From: JBBDXA01 sp040902585
GTDB lineage: Bacteria > Planctomycetota > Phycisphaerae > Phycisphaerales > Phycisphaeraceae
DNA length: 16,934 nt
Reading direction: 5' to 3'
Assembly (NCBI GenBank): GCA_040902585.1
Contig: JBBDXA010000200.1
Span: 1 to 16,934 of the forward strand
Of this stretch, positions 1 through 7,376 are shown piece by piece. Below the pieces are notes generated by a model. The model saw only the letters and a program-made list of their open reading frames with translations. It had not been told where the DNA came from and ran no database searches. A program made the position numbers and the translations under genes. Position 1 is the first letter of the stretch, and the number at the start of each line of letters is the position of its first letter.

Positions 1-2303
1 ATCGCGGCGGCAGCGGCAGGATCGCGGACCGCGGACATCCCTTTCACCACAGGCCACGCACTCTTGCCTCCAATCACAGCCGGCAAGAGTTCGTTGAACA
101 ACTCGACGCGCTGCGGTGAAGTAAGCCAGGGAAGCGCTTCAGCCGCGTCAGCCACCAGCGACGTATCCGCCGCGACCGCCGCTTTCACCACCTGATAAGG
201 ATCGTCCGTCGGCCCCAGCGCCAGGAGCGGCAAGGCCCCCGCCAGGCGAGTCGCGGCGTCAGGCTGGTTGGTCAATTCCCGCAAAGGCGGAATCACGTCC
301 GCGATCCATGCCGCCCGGTCCTTTCCCGCGCGATAGTCTTCGATCCATTTCAGCATGTCCTTGGGCGGCGGCGGCGTATCGCTGAAGAAATCGGCACTGT
401 GCGTGTCGCCCGCTCGCTCCCGCGCGGAATTGACCAGCGCGAATATCGCCATTGCCGCCTTCGCGCGAACGTTCAGCGATTCATCCTTCAGCAGCGCCGC
501 CATTTCCTTTTCCACGTCGCTCGTTATGGAGACGATCGCGGTGGCGGCATGGGCGCGAAGGCGCTCATCCTTGTGCCCGCAGAACTGGCGGATGTATTTC
601 TCGGCGATCGCGCGGCCCTCCGAGTTGTACGTCATGCCTGCGATCAGCTCGGCCGCCAGCTCCGGATGCTTGTCCGCCGCCTTCGCCATCGGCTCGATCA
701 CCTGCGGCGAATCGGCGGTGCGCAGCGCCAGCGCGGCCCGGCTGACCACGAAGTTGTCCGGATCGTCCAGGAGTTTGATCATGGCGGCGTAAACGTCCGC
801 CCGCGTGACGGCTGATGCGTCGCCGTACCGGCCGACCAGTTCTGACAGAGCCTCGGCCGACTCGGCGCGAACACGCCAGCTCGGGTGATCCAGCAGCTTG
901 CGCAATCCACCCACGGCGCTGGCGCTCTTGGAAGCGCGCAGAACGCGGACAGCGTGAACGATCAGGTCCGCATCCGTCTGCTTCTGGATGAACGCAACGA
1001 CCGGGCCGAGCATCGCCGCTGACGGCTTCTCGGCAAGCTGCTTGAGTACCGCGGCCTGCACGTTGGGGTCCGGATCGTCCAGCAGACCGATGAACGCCCT
1101 GGCGGCATCACCTCTGCCCGTGGCATTGAGCCCGCGCAGGCTCAACTCGCGCACGAACGGGTCCGGATCGGCAAACAGTTCCAGCAGGAGTTCGCCGTCG
1201 TCGGGGCCCGCGCGGGCGACGAGTTCTTCGACGGCGACGTGCCGGGTTCGCGCCTCCGTCGCGGCCAGGCGTTCAATCCCGCCGGGCCAGGCAAGCATGA
1301 GTCCTTCGGAGGCGGTCAATCGATATCGAAGCGCCAGTAACCGCTCGCGCGCCGAGTCACTCGCGGCGGCTTTAAGCTGTTCGCGGACCAGCGGCATCAG
1401 TGCCGGGCCCAGCCTCGCAAGGCGATCGCGCATCGCCCGCACCTGCTGCGGATCATTCGCGGCAAGCATGCGGTCGATGGCCTGCTTCGCTTCATCGAGC
1501 TGCGCGTGCTCCAGTTCGACAGGTGGCGGCGGCGCTGCCGGCTTGACGGAGTTGGCCCACGTCGCAAGGGCTTTGATGTGGTCTTCGGTGATCGTCTGGG
1601 GCTTCCAGGGATCCAGCGTGACCACAGGAGCCTGCCACTGCGAGAGCAGTTCGAGGCAGGAGAGCCGGCTCGCCAGCCCGCCACTGGCAAATGCATCGAC
1701 AACACTTGGCGCCGCGGTGGTCGGGAACGGCAGCAGCCGCCTGATGGCCGCCTCGCGCAACGTTGCATCCGCATCGCTGAGTCGGTTAATCAGCCGGGGC
1801 AGCGATGTCGCGTCCGGCTCGCCCAGCGCCAGGAGTTCGTCGGCCACTTCCAGCGCGCGTTCCTGCTGCTGGTCGATCCACTTGGCCAGATCCTCGGCCG
1901 TCAGGAACCCTTCCTTCATGTCGATGCGCTGGCCGGCCGGCGAGAGAATGCGCAGCAGCGGTATAGCGCCGCTGTGAAGAAACGCCTGAGCTTCGGGCGA
2001 ACGATCGACATCCAGATGAACGAGCACGACATTTCCGATCGCCTTCGCGGCAGCCGGTTTGGCCATTTCCTTTTCGAGCATCCGGCAGGGCCCGCACCAG
2101 TCAGCACCGGCGACGAGCAGAACGGCTTTGCGCTCTTTCAGTGCCGCGGCGTAGGCCTCCTTCATCGTGTGGTGCCACTTCAACTCGGCCGCGCCGTTGC
2201 CGGCGACGGGCGCGGGTGCCGGCGCGGCTGGGGACGGCGCGTCCGGCGCGGCGAAGGCCGATGCGCCAACACAGGTCGCAAGCAGGACGATCAACACTTT
2301 CAT
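1..2303 (-). CDS. Exported thioredoxin-HEAT repeat protein (3' end cut by window edge)
   Basis: The reading frame is open from the ATG at 2303 to position 1, giving at least 767 residues with no stop. Residues 1-19 form a signal peptide (MKVLIVLLATCVGASAFA), followed by a Pro/Ala-rich linker to about 35. A thioredoxin domain covers about 40-140, with the active site WCGPC (Cys70 and Cys73) and the expected cis-proline at Pro115 (GAIPLL). From about 165 onward are degenerate HEAT-like helical repeats, with recurring units such as LLDDPDPNVQAAVL near 406, LFADPDPFVREL near 376 and LLDDPDNFVVSRAAL near 509. A GGGGAGG ribosome site (2309-2315) sits 5 nt before the start, and the ATG overlaps the stop of the upstream cytochrome gene in ATGA. 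The probable location is the periplasm, where it would act as a thiol-disulfide reductase or disulfide handler with a protein-binding scaffold. The exported CGPC domain is clear from sequence. Its substrate is unknown; the neighbouring apocytochrome and the Cys-rich DUF4159 protein are inferred candidates. Confidence 0.88.
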   Translation of the reverse strand, partial: MKVLIVLLATCVGASAFAAPDAPSPAAPAPAPVAGNGAAELKWHHTMKEAYAAALKERKAVLLVAGADWCGPCRMLEKEMAKPAAAKAIGNVVLVHLDVDRSPEAQAFLHSGAIPLLRILSPAGQRIDMKEGFLTAEDLAKWIDQQQERALEVADELLALGEPDATSLPRLINRLSDADATLREAAIRRLLPFPTTAAPSVVDAFASGGLASRLSCLELLSQWQAPVVTLDPWKPQTITEDHIKALATWANSVKPAAPPPPVELEHAQLDEAKQAIDRMLAANDPQQVRAMRDRLARLGPALMPLVREQLKAAASDSARERLLALRYRLTASEGLMLAWPGGIERLAATEARTRHVAVEELVARAGPDDGELLLELFADPDPFVRELSLRGLNATGRGDAARAFIGLLDDPDPNVQAAVLKQLAEKPSAAMLGPVVAFIQKQTDADLIVHAVRVLRASKSASAVGGLRKLLDHPSWRVRAESAEALSELVGRYGDASAVTRADVYAAMIKLLDDPDNFVVSRAALALRTADSPQVIEPMAKAADKHPELAAELIAGMTYNSEGRAIAEKYIRQFCGHKDERLRAHAATAIVSITSDVEKEMAALLKDESLNVRAKAAMAIFALVNSARERAGDTHSADFFSDTPPPPKDMLKWIEDYRAGKDRAAWIADVIPPLRELTNQPDAATRLAGALPLLALGPTDDPYQVVKAAVAADTSLVADAAEALPWLTSPQRVELFNELLPAVIGGKSAWPVVKGMSAVRDPAAAAA

Positions 2304-3670
2304 GAATTCCTCCCCGTGGCAGCAGGCGTCTTGCCGTGACGCACGCGCTGCCAGTAGACAGCGAAGTCAAAGGCGGGACTGTTCTCGTGATCGTGACAGC
2401 GCAAACATTGGTCGGCAGCGCGCCAGGGCGTGCGCTGGTTCGGATCGCGCACATGGGCGGCCGAGGGGCCATGGCAGTTTTCGCACCCGACGCCGAAGAA
2501 GGCCTTCCCCGTGGACAGGCGATCGAAGCCACCCGGCAGGGCGAAGCCGGTGGTATGACACGACTGACAGAACGAGTCGACGGCAAATCCCTTGTCGCGG
2601 AGCGTATCCGTTGCATGTGAATGTTTTGACGAGTGCCACACGTTCTGATCGAGGTGATGACAATCCGCGCAGGCGGCGGAGCCGGCGATGCGGTAGTCCG
2701 CCGGGGAGCCGACAGGCAGCGCCGCGACAATGCCCGTGTCCGCGGCGGCGTAGTCGGTCCGTGCGAGGCGGGACAGAAAATCCTTCACGTTGTCCAACTG
2801 CTTCTCGTTGTCAGCCAGTGCCGGTCCCACTTCGACGGCATCACCTGCCCAGGGCTTGCCGGGCGCGGGCGATTCGAGGCGAATGAGAAACTTGCCCTTG
2901 TTGGTCGCGGCGGCGAGCGTGACGGGCCCGACGCGCCGCGGACTCATGGCTTGTCCGGTCGGCCCGCCGATCACCGCGTCCACCTCCGGCAGCGCCCCGG
3001 CCAGCTCCGCCAGTTCGCCCTCGGGCAGATACGCCAGCACGATCACTGAAGCGCCTTTGATGCGGTCGGCATGGCGCGACATCGCGGCGAGCACCGCCTG
3101 CTTGGGTTCCAGCACGCGGACGCCTTCGGGCACGAGTGATCGGGAGACGACGCCAATAACTGCCAGGCGCCGACCGTTTACCTCGATCGACTTCAAATCA
3201 TCGAAGTGGAGCATGCCCTTTTCATCGACGACACTGGCGCTGATGAACGGGACATCAAGGCGGGATTGCGTGTCGCGCAGGCTGGCGACTCCGAAGGCGA
3301 GTTCGGCCTTACCGAGATTGTGCGCGGACAGGCCCATGGCGATCTCGCCGCGCAGAATGGCCTCAAACTTCTGGCGGTGATAGTCGGAGACGCCCGCGGC
3401 AGCGCCGCCGACATCGAGATAAACGATCGAGTGCGTGTCCGCAGCAGTGGCGAGATAGGTTGCTCGCCGCGCCAATCCGCCGGACTGGTTGGAAGCGCAG
3501 CCACATGGCGTGATCCAGCCGCCGGTGTCGCCACTGACGATGATCGCCAGCGGAGCGACGGAGCGCGAGTCGGCGGCCCCATCGCCGTTGCCGCAGCCGC
3601 CCGCGGCCAGCGCCGGCACAACGAACAGCATCAGCGTGATCCAACGGGGATTGAATCGCATGGCATTCAT
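2300..3670 (-). CDS. Lipoprotein: degenerate 5'-nucleotidase-like domain fused to tetraheme c554-type cytochrome
   Basis: 456 residues. A hydrophobic signal ends in a permissive lipobox (AAGG before Cys26), so membrane anchoring is likely. Residues about 40-285 resemble the UshA/5'-nucleotidase metallophosphatase fold, with a PCGC segment (55-58), GGLARRATYL (64-73) and DAVIGG (231-236). The usual catalytic or metal-binding His after IGG is replaced (IGGPTGQ), and the DxH and GNHE signatures are not seen, so catalysis is doubtful. Residues about 325-445 match cytochrome c554-type domains. They carry four CxxCH heme sites (Cys334, Cys368, Cys396 and Cys422), the WHSSKHSHA segment and GVGCENCHGP. 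It is therefore probably an extracytoplasmic electron carrier. The gene lies 46 nt after the DUF4159 gene and overlaps the thioredoxin-HEAT gene by 4 nt. Start choice: ATG 3670, with ATG 3661 three codons later as an equal alternative; neither has a clear ribosome site. Confidence 0.88.
   Translation of the reverse strand: MNAMRFNPRWITLMLFVVPALAAGGCGNGDGAADSRSVAPLAIIVSGDTGGWITPCGCASNQSGGLARRATYLATAADTHSIVYLDVGGAAAGVSDYHRQKFEAILRGEIAMGLSAHNLGKAELAFGVASLRDTQSRLDVPFISASVVDEKGMLHFDDLKSIEVNGRRLAVIGVVSRSLVPEGVRVLEPKQAVLAAMSRHADRIKGASVIVLAYLPEGELAELAGALPEVDAVIGGPTGQAMSPRRVGPVTLAAATNKGKFLIRLESPAPGKPWAGDAVEVGPALADNEKQLDNVKDFLSRLARTDYAAADTGIVAALPVGSPADYRIAGSAACADCHHLDQNVWHSSKHSHATDTLRDKGFAVDSFCQSCHTTGFALPGGFDRLSTGKAFFGVGCENCHGPSAAHVRDPNQRTPWRAADQCLRCHDHENSPAFDFAVYWQRVRHGKTPAATGRNS
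2309..2315 (-). promoter_or_regulatory. Shine-Dalgarno site of the thioredoxin-HEAT gene
   Basis: GGGGAGG on the minus strand lies 5 nt upstream of the ATG at 2303 and inside the last codons of the preceding gene. It fixes the start of the thioredoxin-HEAT gene and supports independent or coupled re-initiation at the ATGA overlap. Confidence 0.75.
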
Positions 3671-3699
3671 CGGTGGCTGACGGCGATCACAAATCCGAA

Positions 3700-3717
3700 G
3701 ACTCAGGACTCAGGACT
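3700..3717. repeat. Short tandem heptamer (GACTCAG, about 2.5 copies)
   Basis: The plus strand reads GACTCAG twice in succession and then GACT. This sits in the 46-nt gap (3671-3716) and touches the stop codon of the DUF4159 gene. Nothing else is recognised in that gap. It could be chance or a small member of a family of intergenic heptamer repeats. Confidence 0.5.
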
Positions 3718-4481
3718 TAATACGTCAGTGCGTAGGCGAGGATATTGACATTGATCTGGACGCAGTTGTAGATCTCGTTGCCGCCGCAGCAGCAGCAGCC
3801 CTGACTGTGGGCCGTGTCATTGAGGCCGTCGTTGGAATAGAGCACGCAGAGCCGGCCTCGAAGGCTGATGCCTTCCAGCGGCTTGGGTTTGCCGTGCTTG
3901 GTCTGAATGTCCTTGATGTCGGTGACGGTGTGGAACACGGGGTGATCCATCGCCAGGTCCGCGAGGTTGTGCTCGGGAAAAATCTTGGCCATCTCGGCGC
4001 GGAAGGAGCGGTCCCAGTCGGGCGAGGAGCAGCCGGCCGAGGCGAGGAGAAATCCGCCGCGCTCCAGGTACTTGCGCAGGTTCTGCCGCTCGGCGTCGGG
4101 CAACGTGAACTCGCCTTCGCCGGTCATGATGACCATGGGGAACTCGAACAGTTCATCGGAGGCCAGCTTGACCGCGTGAAAGCGCCGGCTGGTGGAAATG
4201 CTCGACACCTTCTCCGCCTCAACCAGAAAGTGATCCGAGAAGCACTTGCTGCTCTTGGTGCCGGCGTAGACGAGGTTGGCCACCTGCACGACACTCTCGG
4301 ACTCGCCGCCGCTTTGGTGTGGCTCCAGGGATTTGCCGGTGCCCGCGGAGGCGTCCTTCTTCGGAGCGTCGGACTTGGGCGCATCGGACTTGGGCACCGC
4401 CGTTGGCGATGGCTGTGCCGCAAGCAGGCCGGCGACAACGAGCAACAGCGACAGGGCAACGGGCAGTTTGAATGTATTCAT
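3717..4481 (-). CDS. Exported DUF4159 domain protein with four-cysteine cluster
   Basis: 254 residues. A signal peptide covers 1-22 (ending LLAAQP), followed by a low-complexity Pro/Lys/Asp linker containing the KSDAP repeat at 31-40. The DUF4159 domain (about 62-254) is recognised by VIMTGEGEFTL (117-127), the LRKYLERGGFLLA segment (135-147), DHPVFH (179-184), LEGI (202-205), the RLCVLYSNDG run and the C-terminal NEIYNCVQINVNILAYALT segment. DUF4159 is a glutamine-amidotransferase-like fold usually found beside MoxR, DUF58 and BatA genes; no enzyme activity is established. Cysteines are abundant for an exported protein: 80, 151, 212, four in a row at 229-232 (GCCCCGGNE) and 240. This suggests metal binding or redox chemistry, which is inference. 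A GGAG ribosome site (4488-4491) lies 6 nt before the ATG. A 55-nt gap separates it from the coiled-coil gene. Confidence 0.87.
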   Translation of the reverse strand: MNTFKLPVALSLLLVVAGLLAAQPSPTAVPKSDAPKSDAPKKDASAGTGKSLEPHQSGGESESVVQVANLVYAGTKSSKCFSDHFLVEAEKVSSISTSRRFHAVKLASDELFEFPMVIMTGEGEFTLPDAERQNLRKYLERGGFLLASAGCSSPDWDRSFRAEMAKIFPEHNLADLAMDHPVFHTVTDIKDIQTKHGKPKPLEGISLRGRLCVLYSNDGLNDTAHSQGCCCCGGNEIYNCVQINVNILAYALTY

Positions 4482-4536
4482 GATGGGCTCCGATCATACG
4501 ACTCATGCGGAAGGTTTATCTTTGCAAGATGAATCA

Positions 4537-7266
4537 CTACTTCTCACCGATCTCATCAGCGACGCGGCGGAAGTAGTCACCCACGCGGCGTTTGTATTTC
4601 AAAGGCACGGCCACATCGCTTTCACCGGTGGCGCGGCCGTGGACCTCTTCGGCTACGCCGGCGGGGTCGGTCAGGTCGGTGTGACCTCCACGCGATTCGC
4701 CGCCTGTGCCGCCGTCGCTGTGCCCTGCGCCGGAACGGGCCGAACGGGAAGCAGAGGCCTTGCCATATAGGCCGACGTTGCGCAGCGAGCTCCGCCTTGT
4801 ACTGTAGCCGCCACCCGAGCCATCGCCCTGGCTGTTGCCTTTGCCCAGTCCAGCCGCATCCAACAGTTGCTGCACGGTATTGCCCATGCCGCTGGAAAGT
4901 CCCGGCTGGAACTTCAAGCAGGCCTTGCCCTCGCCTTCCATGGCCTGGCATCGGCTGATGAACTGCGAGAGGATCTCCTGCGCCGCCAGCGCGCCCGCAT
5001 ACGCCTTCTTCCCGTCGAATTCGTTCAGCGCCAGCTCCGCGTCGAGCATGCGGTCCTCGGCGGGCGACTCACGCACGGCCTGGGCAAAGTTCATCGCCAT
5101 CTTGCGCAGTTCGTCGAGGCGCGGATCATCCGGCAGCTCGCGGGCGTGCTGCTCGATGTCGTCAAGCAAACGCTTCAACTCCTCGCGCAGTGCCCGCTGC
5201 TCCTCTTCCAGGTCGCGCATGCGGGCTTTTTCCTTCGGATCATCGATGTGGTCCTGCGTCTTGATCGAAGCCAGCCGCTCCACCAGATCCTTCTGCATTT
5301 CGTACAACCGAATGAACCTGGCTTCGTCCTCCAGGAGCGGAAAAATCTTCGCAAGATGCTCCAGCGGCTCCATCGCTTCCCTGCGGAATTCCTCCTTCTG
5401 GCCGGCGAGCTGGGCCGCCAGTTTTTCCAGTTCTTCCGATGCCTCGCCGTTCTTCTGCGGATTTTTCTGCGCCATCTTCGACGCCTGTTTCGCGGCCTCC
5501 CTCATCTTCTTCGCCACTTCATCCAGATGCTCCTTCAGGGCCTTGTCCAGATCGAAGGGAAGATCATCCTTCGCTTCGTTCTCGACGGCGGCGGCTTCCT
5601 GCTCCATCCGCTGCGCCAGGTCTTCCAGCTTCTTGCGCAGTTCGTCGCTGAGCGGGCCGTCCTTATCCGCCTTGTCGACCTCTTCTTTCAGCTTGCGGAT
5701 TTCCTCGGCCAGCGCTTCCATGCGGCGCTGAGCCTGGGCGTATTTGCTTTGCAGCGTCTCCATGCCTTCGCGCGTAAGGATCATGCGCTTGAAATCCTCC
5801 TCGCTGATGATGCGCACGACGGCGACGGGGCACTCGGTGCCCTTGGCACCGGCGGGGTCGTTGTCCTCGACGCGGGCAAAGAGTTTGATCACGTCACCGG
5901 GCTTCAAATCAAACGCCGCCAGCGGGAGCATGTCCTGCCCGTGCAGACGCGTCGGCTGCTCGGGGGAGACCGGCACCTCCATCGGCAGCGGACGCGAGTC
6001 GTTCAAGCTGCGGAACACCTGCAACCGCGAGATGCCGAAATCATCCTCGGCAATCAGATCGATCGGCAGCGAGGTGCTCGGCGTCGCAAACGACTGGGCC
6101 ACGGGCTGCATCATGCGCACGAAGGGACGCTCGTCCTTTAAGAGCGTGATCGTCGTGCTGAAGGAATCGGCCGACGACTGGCCGGCGGTATCCGTGACGC
6201 GCAGCGTGATCTTGCCGGGCGTGTCGAGCGTGAACGATCCGAGAGCCTCCTGACCTGAACCGGTCATCTCGAAGCGCGGGCCGGCCTCGTACTGAATGAC
6301 GCCGCCTGAAAGCGGGCGGTTGCTTCTGGCGAAGAGTTCGACCTTGGTGCCGGGAAGGCCGACGATGCCGGCCTGTGGAACAGGGCCGTCAAAGGGCGGG
6401 CGGTGCGTGTACGCGGGCGGCGAGATGCGGACGCGCACGTTCTCCAGCTTGGGGATGGTGATTACGCTGACGGTGTAGCGATTGCTCGCCGAGCCGGGCG
6501 AACGGACGAAATAGCGGGACTGTTCGGTCACGCTGGCGATGGTGGCCCGCCACTTGCCTCCGCCTTCATCGAACATGGGGAGCGTTACGCCGGTGTCGAC
6601 CAGCACGATGTCGGCCTTCTCGACCAAGCCGCCCTCCGTGGACATGCGAATGTCAAAGCCTGCTCCATAGATGACGCTGACATCACCCGGCTCGACGATG
6701 AACTGAACGCGCGAATACGGAGGATGATCACCGTAGGGATCGAAAATGCGGGCAAGCTGCGTGGCAGCGAGGCGCGGGGCAAAAATAAAGACCAGCAGTA
6801 TCGCGGCGACGGTCAGGGCCGCGGCAATCGCAGGTTTGCGCAGCGAAGAGGCAGGCGCGACCTTTGCCGGTTCGACTTGCCGCACGAGCGACTCGGCCCG
6901 TTTCACCGCCATCGAGGCCAGACCCGCGGTGACGCCCTCGCCCGCAGGCGCGGCAGCGAGATCGACGCCCGTGAGAATCTGACCCTGGGTACCGGCGGCT
7001 TCATCGAGCTTGCGCGCCAGGTGGGCCGTGGTGGCGAAGCGAACGGCCTGCAACAGGAACCAGATCGACATGCCCGCCAGCGTGACGAGCGCGACCCATC
7101 GCGCCGCGGCGCGGGCCGGGCTTGATAGCTCCAGCCCCAGGTCCGCCCACATCCACAGCACGAGCACGCCAACCGCCGCGACCGCGCCCCAGGCCGCGCC
7201 GCCCGCCAGGCCGAGCCGGAGCAACCTGCGCCGCAATGCGTTCAATCGATCGGAAAGTGTGTTCAT
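4537..7266 (-). CDS. Large membrane-anchored coiled-coil protein, DUF4175-like
   Basis: 909 residues from ATG 7266; an upstream in-frame TTG at 7287 would add seven residues and is less likely. There are two N-terminal membrane segments (about 20-42 and 56-76), then a third at about 147-168 (AIAAALTVAAILLVFIFAP). A long beta-rich extracytoplasmic region follows (about 180-480). Next is an extended charged region, about 485-745, very rich in Glu, Lys, Arg, Gln and Ala with coiled-coil periodicity. A Gly/Ser-rich tail (about 790-875) includes GYSTRRSSLRNVGLYGK. The protein ends in a conserved-looking VPLKYKRRVGDYFRRVADEI. This architecture matches the large DUF4175-type proteins that accompany MoxR, DUF58, BatA and DUF4159 genes. 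It probably spans the envelope as a scaffold. No catalytic motif is visible. The family name rests on architecture and context more than on a diagnostic motif. Confidence 0.8.
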   Translation of the reverse strand: MNTLSDRLNALRRRLLRLGLAGGAAWGAVAAVGVLVLWMWADLGLELSSPARAAARWVALVTLAGMSIWFLLQAVRFATTAHLARKLDEAAGTQGQILTGVDLAAAPAGEGVTAGLASMAVKRAESLVRQVEPAKVAPASSLRKPAIAAALTVAAILLVFIFAPRLAATQLARIFDPYGDHPPYSRVQFIVEPGDVSVIYGAGFDIRMSTEGGLVEKADIVLVDTGVTLPMFDEGGGKWRATIASVTEQSRYFVRSPGSASNRYTVSVITIPKLENVRVRISPPAYTHRPPFDGPVPQAGIVGLPGTKVELFARSNRPLSGGVIQYEAGPRFEMTGSGQEALGSFTLDTPGKITLRVTDTAGQSSADSFSTTITLLKDERPFVRMMQPVAQSFATPSTSLPIDLIAEDDFGISRLQVFRSLNDSRPLPMEVPVSPEQPTRLHGQDMLPLAAFDLKPGDVIKLFARVEDNDPAGAKGTECPVAVVRIISEEDFKRMILTREGMETLQSKYAQAQRRMEALAEEIRKLKEEVDKADKDGPLSDELRKKLEDLAQRMEQEAAAVENEAKDDLPFDLDKALKEHLDEVAKKMREAAKQASKMAQKNPQKNGEASEELEKLAAQLAGQKEEFRREAMEPLEHLAKIFPLLEDEARFIRLYEMQKDLVERLASIKTQDHIDDPKEKARMRDLEEEQRALREELKRLLDDIEQHARELPDDPRLDELRKMAMNFAQAVRESPAEDRMLDAELALNEFDGKKAYAGALAAQEILSQFISRCQAMEGEGKACLKFQPGLSSGMGNTVQQLLDAAGLGKGNSQGDGSGGGYSTRRSSLRNVGLYGKASASRSARSGAGHSDGGTGGESRGGHTDLTDPAGVAEEVHGRATGESDVAVPLKYKRRVGDYFRRVADEIGEK

Positions 7267-7376
7267 GGCAATCGTCCCGTCGAACAACCAGCATACCGCA
7301 CCGTCGCACGTCAGCCTTCATCCATTTCACTTGCCTGCCTGCACTTTTCAACTTTCACTTAGCATTTCCCTTCGTT
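7267..7376. other. 110-nt intergenic gap inside the operon
   Basis: This is the longest gap in the minus-strand cluster, lying between the second VWA gene and the coiled-coil gene. It is less GC-rich than its surroundings and contains short direct repeats of TTTCACTT and CTTTTCAACTTTCA type (about 7325-7360). On the minus strand TTGAAA (7346-7351) and TGAAAT (7324-7329) are 16 nt apart and could be a weak internal promoter. The -10 match is only four of six bases. No terminator hairpin is evident. Confidence 0.4.

Noticed and set aside
988..1977. Long plus-strand open frames across 355-2886, with Ser/Arg/Ala-rich translations
   Set aside because: They are antisense to the thioredoxin-HEAT and cytochrome genes, which have clear domains. 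The translations are low complexity, as expected for shadows in GC-rich DNA.
4366..4395. Tandem 15-bp direct repeat in the DUF4159 gene
   Set aside because: It simply encodes the KSDAP repeat of a low-complexity linker; common slippage product, not a separate element.
4482..4536. Possible internal promoter before the DUF4159 gene (TTGCAA and TATGAT on the minus strand)
   Set aside because: The boxes are 23 nt apart, too far for a sigma70-type promoter, and the -10-like box lies very close to the ribosome site.
4867..6141. A 424-residue plus-strand frame rich in Leu, Arg and His
   Set aside because: It is antisense to the coiled-coil region of the DUF4175-like gene. Leu/Arg richness is what the complement of Glu/Lys/Gln codons gives.
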